Positions 16,345 to 23,883 of a stretch of 64,000 nucleotides of DNA are shown here, one piece after another. This DNA comes from a virus: IMG/VR virus record IMGVR_UViG_3300030521_000002, positions 1 through 64,000 of that record; one strand, given 5' to 3'. The position numbers and the translations under genes are program-made. Numbering within the stretch: the stretch's first letter is position 1; every line of letters starts with the position of its first letter. The notes under the pieces are model-generated. The model searched no databases and was not told where the DNA came from. It saw only the letters and a list, made by a program, of their open reading frames with translations.

Positions 16345-16545
16345 CTATCGAGAACAGCGAAGGACCACAATCGCTAGTACTGTGTATCCGGTGGATTTGA
16401 CTAATTGACAGAGGATTTCTCTCGGAACTTGCTTGTGCTTTAAGAGGTGCTGACCAGCAATAATCGTATGGCAAATAGCACTGACTCCATGATAGCCCAA
16501 GCTAACTAAGCACGAAGTATGGTTGAGTTTAGAGAGTTTCGTCAT
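16345..16545 (-). CDS. Hypothetical small protein
   Basis: A 66-residue protein; ATG at 16545 overlaps the DnaJ-like stop by 4 nt. It has a weakly hydrophobic C-terminal segment (STGYTVLAIVVL). Function unknown. Confidence 0.4.
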   Translation of the reverse strand: MTKLSKLNHTSCLVSLGYHGVSAICHTIIAGQHLLKHKQVPREILCQLVKSTGYTVLAIVVLRCSR

Positions 16546-17204
16546 TTGCATCCCCAATCATGGCCCCAGGCCGATTCAAACTTAATCTCGATGCCTTGCA
16601 AGTTTATCTTTCCATAAGTTTTTACCGCCTTCTCGAAATCGAACTCCGAATCGTTCAGTAACACGAGAATCTCTTTGGTGGTATCAAGTAAACCCTGAAA
16701 TCTAGCTAAGGTTTGCTCAATCTCTTGCAGCGGTTGCTCAACCACCTGCTTGAGGATGTTGGGGGCGTTCTTATTCTTCCGCTTGAATCGCTTAGCTACC
16801 CCGAGCAGAATCTTCTTTTTCTTTTCCGTAGCCTTGATCTTCTCTTTCAATCCCCGTTCTTGGCCTTTGGCTTGATCCACCATCATCGCAATCATGTTCT
16901 CTTGCTCGGGATTCATATTCTTTTCGAGCATGAAGGCGATTGCGCCGTGAACTAATTGGTGGAGCATCTCCCTAAATTGGGATTCCGAGTTATCCGGTCG
17001 AGCATCCGTGCTACCAGTCTCATCGTATCGCTTCCGCTTAATCGGATCGGCTAGAATTTCAAATGCCAAAAGAATCTCCTTGTATAGCTGCTCATCCCCA
17101 CCCTTATCAGGATGATGTTCCTTGGATTGCTTACGGAGAGCAGCCTTGAGTTGCTCTAGCGTAGCCTCCCGATCGACTTCGAGGATTGTGTAAAGGTCCA
17201 TCAT
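16542..17204 (-). CDS. DnaJ-like J-domain protein
   Basis: A 220-residue protein. Residues 1-70 are a J domain: YTILEVDREATLEQLKAALR, the HPD motif in KEHHPDKGGDE, and a LLAFEILADPIKRKRYD helix. The remainder lacks the Gly/Phe and zinc-finger regions and looks helical and basic. J domains stimulate host DnaK ATPase. In a replication operon it may recruit DnaK to remodel initiation or packaging complexes, as lambda P uses host DnaJ/DnaK; that part is inference. Confidence 0.85.
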   Translation of the reverse strand: MMDLYTILEVDREATLEQLKAALRKQSKEHHPDKGGDEQLYKEILLAFEILADPIKRKRYDETGSTDARPDNSESQFREMLHQLVHGAIAFMLEKNMNPEQENMIAMMVDQAKGQERGLKEKIKATEKKKKILLGVAKRFKRKNKNAPNILKQVVEQPLQEIEQTLARFQGLLDTTKEILVLLNDSEFDFEKAVKTYGKINLQGIEIKFESAWGHDWGCK

Positions 17205-17575
17205 TAGAATGGGATTAGATGGTTAACTACCAATCGCTTGCCTCTGAATGACAAGTCCAAATCTCGCTTACTATTCTGGATAAAGTCCCTGGCAATCGCC
17301 AAGCTCTTAGTATCCCACTTGGGATCAAGGGGAGCAGGCAACTCTACGATTCTAGCACCCTTGCCCCAACCAACGGCGTAGCTCATGTGAACATCCTTAC
17401 CAAGAGCAAGCAGTAGCTTGAAAGGCTTAAGAGCTTCGATAGTCTTTTGGGTATGTTCTTCATTCCTCAAAGCTACAGCTCTTAGCCCAGAATGCCCCAC
17501 GAGCCAATACAGACGGCGTAGGACAATGGGATCGTTTTGTTTAGTATCGGTATAGAGAGCGATAACGTCAGGCAT
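17204..17575 (-). CDS. Hypothetical protein in primase operon
   Basis: A 123-residue alpha/beta protein (MPDVIALYTDT, then LLLALGKDVHMSYAVGWGKG and RIVELPAPLDPKW). ATG at 17575 overlaps the primase stop (TGATG). I do not recognise a family; the GxDVH and LPAP pieces look like a Rossmann-type or glycosylase-like fold but no catalytic motif can be named. Confidence 0.5.
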   Translation of the reverse strand: MPDVIALYTDTKQNDPIVLRRLYWLVGHSGLRAVALRNEEHTQKTIEALKPFKLLLALGKDVHMSYAVGWGKGARIVELPAPLDPKWDTKSLAIARDFIQNSKRDLDLSFRGKRLVVNHLIPF

Positions 17576-18504
17576 CACACAACACCACTTAAACAGTCAC
17601 GTAGGTCAAATCCCGACGGTAATTCCAGATTGTACGTTTCATCGCCCCAACAGAGTAAGTTAATCTCGCTCGGTGGGGACTCTGACTCTTGCAATAGCTT
17701 AGCAATCCGCTCCATGCCACTATAACTAGCCGATGGAATAACAGCACCCGTCTTGGGGTGTTTACGGGGATGGTCATTATGGGCCATGAGGTTGACGATC
17801 TTGCCTGAAAATAAGGAACACCAACTAGGGAAGAAGGTGTTGTTGGAGGGTACAGCAATTATATTCCCCTGACTCAATAGGCTAGCTTCGGGGTTAGCCG
17901 TGGAAACCAAGCCCGCATCCCCTTGTTTAGCGGCTCTCAACACTTCCCAATAGGCTATGGCGTCCCAGACCCCCTCTACTAAGTCAACGATAGGTTTCTT
18001 GTTATCCATCAATTGGGGGCCGAGTAACTTATGGCCTAGTGTTGGTGTGGGATGTAGCAGGAACCTATTTTTCTCTTCCACGAAATGGTAGCGGTACAAC
18101 TGCTGCAATTTGCCTTCCTCATTGTAGCCCGGCACTAACCAATCATCGGTGGAAATAGACTTAGCTAAACCCCACATCATTAGCCCATCGCCATTTAGTA
18201 ACCGTCGATCGAGGGCTAGCTCATCGTAGCAGTCCCCGGTTGTGGCATCGAAGCTCATCTCCCAGAGCTTACGGATAAAGACATAAATGTTACCACCTTG
18301 GATTACTTCCCCTGTTTCTTTACCCTCATTGCAAGAGAAGCACCTCCACTGCCCCGTTTCAATGTTGACAGAGAACTTACCATCCTTGCCGCAAAAAAGG
18401 CAGTCAGACACAGCCTCTTTATCGTTGCCTCTCCAATGTAAATCTAACCCATGAAAGCGATATGGCTTCAAATTATCTGGGGTGGCATTGGGTAACTTCG
18501 GCAT
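17575..18504 (-). CDS. DNA primase (CHC2-like zinc finger plus TOPRIM)
   Basis: A 309-residue protein starting MPKLPN. The N-terminal zinc finger is CLFCG ... WRCFSCNEG (about residues 36-61), then a linker with RYHFVEEKNRFLL, then the TOPRIM catalytic Glu in VDLVEGVWDAIAYWE (about 170) and a distal acidic region LCWGDETYN (about 285). It synthesises RNA primers for phage replication. No helicase domain is fused, so the nearby P-loop ATPase may supply it. Confidence 0.82.
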   Translation of the reverse strand: MPKLPNATPDNLKPYRFHGLDLHWRGNDKEAVSDCLFCGKDGKFSVNIETGQWRCFSCNEGKETGEVIQGGNIYVFIRKLWEMSFDATTGDCYDELALDRRLLNGDGLMMWGLAKSISTDDWLVPGYNEEGKLQQLYRYHFVEEKNRFLLHPTPTLGHKLLGPQLMDNKKPIVDLVEGVWDAIAYWEVLRAAKQGDAGLVSTANPEASLLSQGNIIAVPSNNTFFPSWCSLFSGKIVNLMAHNDHPRKHPKTGAVIPSASYSGMERIAKLLQESESPPSEINLLCWGDETYNLELPSGFDLRDCLSGVV

Positions 18505-18719
18505 TAGTTAAGACCTTCCTCATAGAATTCTGTTCCTGCAACAATTGGAACACCTTGAACAACTTTTTCCAAAGTGTCTCCACCATCTTCTAGTGACCAA
18601 CACAAAGCAACTAACATAGACCTTAAGCATAGCCGCTGATCTTTAGATAACCCTTTTGTTGTTGCGTAAGCTAAAGCAACTTTATCCAGAGCTTCCCTAA
18701 TTTGTTGCTCACTCTTCAT
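18504..18719 (-). CDS. Hypothetical helical protein
   Basis: A 71-residue protein from the ATG at 18719 (11-nt overlap with the lipoprotein gene). Helical, acidic, no known motif. Its stop overlaps the primase start as TAATG. Confidence 0.5.
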   Translation of the reverse strand: MKSEQQIREALDKVALAYATTKGLSKDQRLCLRSMLVALCWSLEDGGDTLEKVVQGVPIVAGTEFYEEGLN

Positions 18720-19035
18720 TGGTTCCCCCTTGTACTGCACCAATCCGCTTAGTCCGGGGCCAGTTGTCTTCCTGGTTAGCCGAAATACGAGCTTCAGGGG
18801 TATACCAGCGTTGTTCACTACGAGTATAAGTATTCCTTGAGTGCTCATAAGGCACTTCTACTTCAAATGATTGCCAATTGGCTTTGACGCAAAATCCACG
18901 TTCTGCCGAGACTCGGTTGTCCAACCACTGCCCCTCATGTAGCAGTTGATATTGCTCTAGCTCAACATCCTTAGTTGGTGGTTTTAGATAAGTACAACCC
19001 TGGACTAAGAACACTGCTAACAACAAGCATCTCAT
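18709..19035 (-). CDS. Small lipoprotein
   Basis: A 108-residue protein with a clear lipoprotein signal: MRCLLLAVFLVQGC, with a lipobox-like LVQGC at residues 10-14. The mature part is charged with several Trp. Overlaps the preceding gene as TGA/ATG (4 nt). Lipoproteins in phages can be outer spanins or superinfection-exclusion proteins; nothing here selects one, and no inner spanin is seen nearby. Confidence 0.6.
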   Translation of the reverse strand: MRCLLLAVFLVQGCTYLKPPTKDVELEQYQLLHEGQWLDNRVSAERGFCVKANWQSFEVEVPYEHSRNTYTRSEQRWYTPEARISANQEDNWPRTKRIGAVQGGTNEE

Positions 19036-19196
19036 CGTTTCTCCTTCACAATTTCGAGGATAGGAACTACAGAGTAAGTACCATCACTATTGGCACTGGT
19101 TTGTACATCAACGATCTTCACGAGCGAGCCCACTTTGTACTTGGTTTTCTTGCGGGCTTCCTCGTGAGATTTGGCTCTAACACAGTCGTATTCCAT
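19032..19196 (-). CDS. 54-residue basic protein
   Basis: A short gene between the RHH-like gene and the lipoprotein gene. It starts ATG at 19196 (overlap TAATG) and ends TGA overlapping the next ATG by 4 nt. The product has a helical start (MEYDCVRAKSHEEARKKTKY), then a small beta domain (VGSLVKIVDVQTS). Function unknown; coupling on both sides supports it. Confidence 0.55.
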   Translation of the reverse strand: MEYDCVRAKSHEEARKKTKYKVGSLVKIVDVQTSANSDGTYSVVPILEIVKEKR

Positions 19197-19393
19197 TATA
19201 CCCCCTCCTTTTCTACGGGTTTTCCATCGGAACCAAACTCGGTGCCTTCTTCGTCTTTATAGTTCAATTCAAGCCGCTTTTTACAATATTGGTTGAGTGT
19301 CAGTTTCTCTTTCGTAGCCTTTAGTCTGACAGTCTCCCGCTCCTCCAATGTCATTCTAACGACGATTGCACCCTTATTCGTAACGGTTGCCAT
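19196..19393 (-). CDS. Ribbon-helix-helix-like regulator
   Basis: A 65-residue protein. A beta strand (GAIVVRMTLEERE) is followed by two helices (VRLKATKEKLTLNQYCKKRL), the order of CopG/Arc-type ribbon-helix-helix DNA-binding proteins, then an acidic tail. It is the first leftward gene at the 19.4 kb divergent region and is therefore a candidate repressor of that region. Confidence 0.65.
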   Translation of the reverse strand: MATVTNKGAIVVRMTLEERETVRLKATKEKLTLNQYCKKRLELNYKDEEGTEFGSDGKPVEKEGV

Positions 19394-19583
19394 TGCTGCT
19401 CCTTGGGTTAATTAACGGTGTTTAAGGGGTCTACCCCTCCCCCCTTGGCAGTGATGGTTCCAGGGTACGGTTATGGAGGTGTAGTCTGGTGGCATAGGGA
19501 CTAGGGACGGTGGGCTAGAGTTGTAAAGCCCAGATGAATTACGTTACTGTTAGGGAAGATTATTTTGAACTATTTTGACGGAT

Positions 19584-19606
19584 TGCTGATAATTGTCTTG
19601 TCAGCA
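19584..19606. promoter_or_regulatory. Operator-like inverted repeat over the -35
   Basis: TGCTGA (19584-19589) and TCAGCA (19601-19606), a perfect 6-bp inverted repeat with 11-nt spacing, overlap the -35 box of the rightward promoter. The position suits a repressor site, possibly for the RHH-like protein at 19196-19393. Confidence 0.45.
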
Positions 19607-19626
19607 CGCCGATACCTTATTATACT
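19598..19626 (+). promoter_or_regulatory. Sigma70-type promoter
   Basis: TTGTCA (19598-19603), a 17-nt spacer and TATACT (19621-19626). It should start transcription near 19633, reading the rightward gene block 19.7-21.9 kb. Confidence 0.65.
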
Positions 19627-19676
19627 TGTTATTAACCGCGAAGGGCGGTTAAACCCCTAACTACGGAGCCCCTAAA

Positions 19677-19886
19677 ATGACCGAACAAGAGCTTATGGCG
19701 GAAATTGAAATTGCAATCGACCGTGTTGGACTATCCGTTGTCTTGCAATCAATTGCCGAAATATGCAGCGAAAAGGCTGACCATGTGATGGAAACGTATG
19801 CCGATAAAGGTATAGCGAGCAATTGGCGGAACGTGGCAACGATAATTAGCAAAGCATCGGAGACGGTCAAGCGATACGTAAGCTAG
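19677..19886 (+). CDS. Small early protein
   Basis: A 69-residue helical protein (MTEQELMAEIEIAIDRVGLS). First gene after the 19.6 kb promoter, with CTACGGAG upstream of the ATG. Function unknown; it resembles short helical hypothetical proteins common in phage early regions. Confidence 0.55.
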   Translation: MTEQELMAEIEIAIDRVGLSVVLQSIAEICSEKADHVMETYADKGIASNWRNVATIISKASETVKRYVS

Positions 19887-19930
19887 TTTTCAGCAGTATA
19901 CAAACAAACCCTAACTACGGAGAATCGACC

Positions 19931-20389
19931 ATGACAACGACAAGCGTATTAATCCGGAAGCAAGAAAAGAAGTTTACCGCTGAGTATGTGAATGAGCGTA
20001 AGGAGAATTCCCGTTTAGTTGCAACCGTGCGCTACGACGATAGTTGTGGGAATGGCCACAACTCGTTTGCGATAACTGGTGAATTGCGGAAAGGATCGCA
20101 CGTTTCCGGTGGGTGTATCCATGACGAAATCGCCGAACGCCTACCAGAGCTTGCGCCCTTCATCAAATGGCATCTTTGCTCATCGGATGGCCCAATGCAC
20201 TATGTTGCGAACACGGCCTATCATGTTGAGCAAGGCAAGCTTGATTACGCTCGTTCATCCGCAATTTGGCCGGAAGCTACCGACGAAGAATTGACTGCCC
20301 CCGGCTTGGAAGATCGGCTATTAGCTCGCTTGCCTAAGCTCATGGAAGATTTCCGCCAAGCAGTCGAATCTTTCGGATTTACTTATTAA
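19931..20389 (+). CDS. Conserved hypothetical protein
   Basis: A 152-residue protein with a recognisable signature, HLCSSDGPMHYVANTAYH (about residues 81-98), then KLDYARSSAIWPEATDEELT. I have seen this signature in hypothetical proteins of phages and bacteria, without known function. Preceded by the same CCCTAACTACGGAG leader as the upstream gene, suggesting a shared translation-initiation element. Confidence 0.65.
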   Translation: MTTTSVLIRKQEKKFTAEYVNERKENSRLVATVRYDDSCGNGHNSFAITGELRKGSHVSGGCIHDEIAERLPELAPFIKWHLCSSDGPMHYVANTAYHVEQGKLDYARSSAIWPEATDEELTAPGLEDRLLARLPKLMEDFRQAVESFGFTY

Positions 20390-20438
20390 CCCCCTTGCAC
20401 CGAGACAATTACAAACCTTAATTTGAAGGAAATCTACC

Positions 20439-20834
20439 ATGATCTTAAATTCCCCAATTGAAATCTCCCCGCGTTTGCTCCCATGCGTGAGGATCGGCAA
20501 TGCCATAATCTCGATTACCTATTCCGACAAGTCTGACAGGGAGGGGCGGACGGTCTACGAGTATTTCATCGATACCCCCGAATGGGAACACACCAACGAC
20601 AATGATCTAAAATCCGGTTGTCAAGGTGGTTCGTTGCAATCCGGCTTGGAAAGCTTGCTAAGCTTCCTTGCCGCTTGTGGTGAATCTTACGGTTATCGGC
20701 AACGAACAGGACATGAGGGGGAGAATGAGTCTCTGTTCCCGCCAAATGTTGCCGAATGGGCTTACCAGAATTCCGACGAATTAGGTATGTTGTCGATCCA
20801 ACTAGAGGAGGAGTCTGACTTAATCCAAGAGTAG
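20439..20834 (+). CDS. Hypothetical protein
   Basis: A 131-residue acidic soluble protein with a beta-rich N-terminal part (ISITYSDKSD, TVYEYFIDTPEW). GAAGG precedes the ATG. Function unknown; codirectional with the early block. Confidence 0.5.
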   Translation: MILNSPIEISPRLLPCVRIGNAIISITYSDKSDREGRTVYEYFIDTPEWEHTNDNDLKSGCQGGSLQSGLESLLSFLAACGESYGYRQRTGHEGENESLFPPNVAEWAYQNSDELGMLSIQLEEESDLIQE

Positions 20835-20865
20835 ATCACACAACACACGTTAAGAGGGTATTAAC

Positions 20866-21114
20866 ATGCGATACGTAATTATTGCAAAGAGACGGTCGGG
20901 AGACGCAATTCGGCCATGTGAGTATGTAAGTAAATCTGGCTTAATCTCCTACAATGCGAACAATGCCTATCCGTTTAAGACGCTGAAACATGCGCAAACA
21001 GATATGGAATACTTCGCCGATCTCTATCGGGAGTATTCGTTTCATCTCGAACAGATAATGGCTGGCAAGCTTGCGAATGCTATCCTCCGTGGAAAGCTGG
21101 TTGAAAGGGAATGA
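20866..21114 (+). CDS. Hypothetical protein
   Basis: An 82-residue protein: short beta start (MRYVIIAKRR), a KTLKHAQTDMEYFADLY helix and a basic C-terminus. No family recognised. RBS GAGG lies upstream. Confidence 0.5.
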   Translation: MRYVIIAKRRSGDAIRPCEYVSKSGLISYNANNAYPFKTLKHAQTDMEYFADLYREYSFHLEQIMAGKLANAILRGKLVERE

Positions 21115-21171
21115 TCCATACGTTTACCGTTCAATAGCCCAAACCTACCCTAACCTCTAGCGAGCTAAATC

Positions 21172-21345
21172 ATGTTAATTAACCTTTCATTCCCGATTCG
21201 TAGCGAACGTGTGAGACAATTTCAACCGCCCTGGAGGACCGTCTTTATCTACCGTTGCGAGAATGGGCATGAGGTACGTGTTGGCGCAAATTCATATCGC
21301 GGCAAAACGGCAGTACTGGGGGTGGGTGCAATTGTTTGCCCATAA
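21172..21345 (+). CDS. 57-residue protein
   Basis: A short gene in the gap between 21114 and the 21375 promoter. The product has one Cys pair separated by about 28 residues (IYRCENGHEVRVG ... AIVCP), a half zinc-ribbon look. Upstream CCCTAACCTCTAGCGAG resembles the leaders of the neighbouring genes. Function unknown. Confidence 0.45.
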   Translation: MLINLSFPIRSERVRQFQPPWRTVFIYRCENGHEVRVGANSYRGKTAVLGVGAIVCP

Positions 21346-21374
21346 TGCGAATTGAAAGATAAGCATAACTCTGC

Positions 21375-21402
21375 TTGACGTTTCCCTTTTCCCTGCTACA
21401 AT
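21375..21402 (+). promoter_or_regulatory. Sigma70-type promoter
   Basis: TTGACG (21375-21380), 16-nt spacer, TACAAT (21397-21402), 55 nt before the winged-helix gene. The initiation region then contains a direct repeat CAGTGTTCAGTGT. Confidence 0.6.
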
Positions 21403-21456
21403 CCAATCAGTGTTCAGTGTTTTTTGTTTCTTTCCCTAACGTGAGGAGCTAGTATC

Positions 21457-21894
21457 ATGGTCAAAGCAATCGTTTCCAAGAAGTCTGCCAAGAAGCCTAA
21501 GGGGGGTGCGACTATCAAAACCGTTTCCGATGAAAAGCCTGTTGCCAAGGAAACCGCCCCTAAGAGGGCATCAGGGAGCTTGTCAGAAGGATCGACACGT
21601 TCCCGGTTGTTCCGTTGCTTGCATAAATTCCCTGGACTGAGCGCGAAGGAAATCAAGGAGCGTACCGGGATGTTGCCCAATAGCGGCCACTTGGCAGTAT
21701 TGCTCGGTGAGGAATGCGAAAACGGTCGGTTGCGATATGAAGAGCATCCAGAAACCGGCAGCAACCGTAGCGTGTTCCTCTACTTTCTGACGGCCAAGGG
21801 GAATTCCGATCTTGGCAAGGATCAGCTCGAATCCCGTAAAGCGGGGGGGCGGATCGGTAAGAAATGGTCGAAGGCTCGCCGAGAAGCTACCTAA
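21457..21894 (+). CDS. Winged-helix-like regulator with basic N-terminus
   Basis: A 145-residue protein. Residues 1-45 are Lys/Ala/Pro-rich and probably disordered. Residues about 48-110 read as a winged helix: a TRSRLFRCLHKFPGLSAKEI helix pair, a GMLPNSGHLAVLL recognition region and an ENGRLRYEEHPETG wing. It has its own promoter (21375-21402) and GAGGAGCTAG ribosome-binding region, and is followed by a strong terminator, so it is probably a separately expressed regulator. Confidence 0.65.
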   Translation: MVKAIVSKKSAKKPKGGATIKTVSDEKPVAKETAPKRASGSLSEGSTRSRLFRCLHKFPGLSAKEIKERTGMLPNSGHLAVLLGEECENGRLRYEEHPETGSNRSVFLYFLTAKGNSDLGKDQLESRKAGGRIGKKWSKARREAT

Positions 21895-21919
21895 GCTTTC
21901 ACGATAAGCAGCAACTATC

Positions 21920-22666
21920 CTACAAAGCCTTCCCTAGACTAATTAGGGAAGGCTTTTTTATTTGTCCGTTCCGTTTGGAGTAAGCCCATTCGACTGAAGC
22001 TACCGCCGATCGATAACAGGCTTTGTCAATTTCGCACCCGATAAACTTTCGTCCGGTTTCAACACAAGCTACCCCAGTTGAGCAACCGCCCATGCACGGG
22101 TCGAAAATTAAAGCATCCGGGGGGGTGGTGTTCTCGATGAGATACCTTAGCAGGGCGGTAGGCTTGTGGTTCGGATGAACCTGACTAGGTTGGTACACCC
22201 TTGCATAACTTAGGATATCTCCCTTTCGCTTAGCTAATGGCCTTCCGCTCGCTTTTGCTAAGTACACAATAAATTCGTATTGCGAACCGTAGGAATTGTA
22301 GAGATCTCCACACCCCCAATTTTGCTTATCCCACACCAGAAGATTCTTCACACTGCCATAGACTTTTTTAGCGAGGGGGAGGACTTCTTCGATATTCGTA
22401 GGGGAACAAAAACAGTAGATTGAACCTAGCCCTGACAACTTGGATCGAATCGACGTAAGTATGTCCCCCATAAGCACTAAGCTTTCGTCATTGGCTATTA
22501 CTTCCGGGGTTTCAGAGGCAACTCGATGGTTCGTTTGGTAACTGATACCGTAGGGAGGGTCGGTAATGACTAGATCGACCGAGTGCCGTTCCAATTGGGG
22601 AATGTACTTTCGGCAATCCCCAAAAACGAGGGTACAATCCCCAATTTTCTTAATAATAGGGGGCAT
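21920..22666 (-). CDS. DNA N6-adenine/N4-cytosine methyltransferase
   Basis: A 248-residue protein starting MPPIIKK. Motif IV DPPYG (about residues 38-42) lies N-terminal and the SAM-binding motif I FDPCMGGCSTG (about 195) C-terminal, the beta-type order of N4/N6 methyltransferases. HPNHKP (about 165) precedes motif I as usual. It probably protects phage DNA from restriction or marks it. No restriction endonuclease is adjacent. It is coupled to the upstream ParB-like gene (shared A at 22666). Confidence 0.88.
   Translation of the reverse strand: MPPIIKKIGDCTLVFGDCRKYIPQLERHSVDLVITDPPYGISYQTNHRVASETPEVIANDESLVLMGDILTSIRSKLSGLGSIYCFCSPTNIEEVLPLAKKVYGSVKNLLVWDKQNWGCGDLYNSYGSQYEFIVYLAKASGRPLAKRKGDILSYARVYQPSQVHPNHKPTALLRYLIENTTPPDALIFDPCMGGCSTGVACVETGRKFIGCEIDKACYRSAVASVEWAYSKRNGQIKKPSLISLGKAL
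21924..21959. terminator. Bidirectional rho-independent terminator
   Basis: A 13-bp perfect stem (21924-21936 / 21944-21956) with a 7-nt loop, then a T run on the plus strand. It separates the rightward early block from the convergent methyltransferase gene, whose stop lies inside the stem. Confidence 0.9.
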
Positions 22667-23862
22667 TAGCTTTCCTCTTCTTGGGAACTCTTGTGTCTAC
22701 GGTCCCCTCGGTCGATTCCGCCTAATACCGGGAATTCTTCAAGATGCTTAAACTCCCCGTCGAACCGATACCGCAGGGAGACTCCCTTTTCGGTCAGTTC
22801 CTTCTTTGCAACGAATTGCGCCCAAGCCTTGATAATCAGGGCCACCTTCTCGGGGTTGCTACTCGCCTCATTCCGCATCTCCACGAGCTTGGTATGGAGC
22901 AAAAGCAAGTCTTTATGGTTACTAGCTAGCTTCTCCCAAAAGTCACAAGCTTGGTCCCATTGTTCCCAATCAATTACCGATTCGTTGGGGGGTGTCAGTT
23001 CCTTATATTCGTCCTGATTGGAGGTAGCGGCCCCCATGAGGTAAAGCAACCCACAAGCGATACCGGAAGGCATGAGCGTGGTTATCTTCCGGTGCTTACC
23101 CCCATCTTCCTCATAAACGAACTTAGCGGCCTCTAAGATGCGTTCGTGACGCTCGATGAAGTCCAAAGACTCACTATGGGTCCGAAGCCCGCTATAGGGA
23201 TTTAGGAACGCTCCCGTGCGTTGCCAAAGGAACTTCACGGCATACTCAAGAATCTTGCTTACCCGTTCCCGTTGGGCATTATTAAGCCCACCCTCGCGGA
23301 AGTACCCACCACGGTAAATCACATCCGCTAACGATCGAGGTTCCCCGGTGTCGATCGTATTGACTACCTCATCTTGCTCATCGCACCCGAAAGCGATCAA
23401 ACAGGCTAAAGTTGGCTCTGTCTTCCAAAATTTCTTCCACTTCGCTTGGTGTTGTTCCCATTCTTGGACGGCCAAGATCAGGCCGATTAAACGGTGCTGA
23501 CAACTAATGAGCAACCCGGTCTTGCCTACGATCATGGATTCGAGGTTCAACCGCCACTTACCACATAAGACTTCCTGGCGAATAAGGGAAGCGTTCGTGG
23601 GCTTGTAGGGACGGTTCCCCATATTATTTAGGCAACGAACCTTGGTTCCGTAACCGTCTAACAGGGTGAATTCTGCGCCAAACTTACAATCATCGGTTTC
23701 GGGTTCCCATCCTAGCAGTAGCTTAGCTTCATCTGCCGTTAGAAAGGGATCACGTTCACCGTTACAAAGCTTGATCGAAACTTCCGGGTAGATAATCTCC
23801 CTACCATTATTAGCTTTTGGTTTTCTTGTCTGAATAGGTTTCTTTTTTAGTAGTGGGGGCAT
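22666..23862 (-). CDS. ParB/Srx- or DGQHR-like protein, paralogue of 36675-37970
   Basis: A 398-residue protein starting MPPLLKKK. The core (about residues 85-170) has CGKWRLNLESMIVGKTGLLI, SCQHRLIGLILAVQEW and VVNTIDTGEPRSLADVIYR. The QHR-L pattern and following TIDTG element resemble ParB/sulfiredoxin-fold and DGQHR-type proteins. Across this core it is clearly alignable with the gene at 36675, so the two are paralogues on opposite strands. GGAGCTAG precedes the ATG. Function unknown; its coupling to the methyltransferase suggests work on DNA. Confidence 0.6.
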   Translation of the reverse strand: MPPLLKKKPIQTRKPKANNGREIIYPEVSIKLCNGERDPFLTADEAKLLLGWEPETDDCKFGAEFTLLDGYGTKVRCLNNMGNRPYKPTNASLIRQEVLCGKWRLNLESMIVGKTGLLISCQHRLIGLILAVQEWEQHQAKWKKFWKTEPTLACLIAFGCDEQDEVVNTIDTGEPRSLADVIYRGGYFREGGLNNAQRERVSKILEYAVKFLWQRTGAFLNPYSGLRTHSESLDFIERHERILEAAKFVYEEDGGKHRKITTLMPSGIACGLLYLMGAATSNQDEYKELTPPNESVIDWEQWDQACDFWEKLASNHKDLLLLHTKLVEMRNEASSNPEKVALIIKAWAQFVAKKELTEKGVSLRYRFDGEFKHLEEFPVLGGIDRGDRRHKSSQEEES

Positions 23863-23883
23863 GTACTGACTAGCTCCTTTGAG

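Larger units (their letters stand above)
19394..19676. promoter_or_regulatory. Divergent control region
   Basis: A 283-nt gap between leftward and rightward operons. It holds the rightward promoter at 19598-19626, an operator-like repeat, a hairpin AGGGGT-CT-ACCCCT near 19423, and a 5'-UTR hairpin AACCGC/GCGGTT near 19635-19650. I see no gene in it. The leftward promoter was not identified. Confidence 0.6.
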
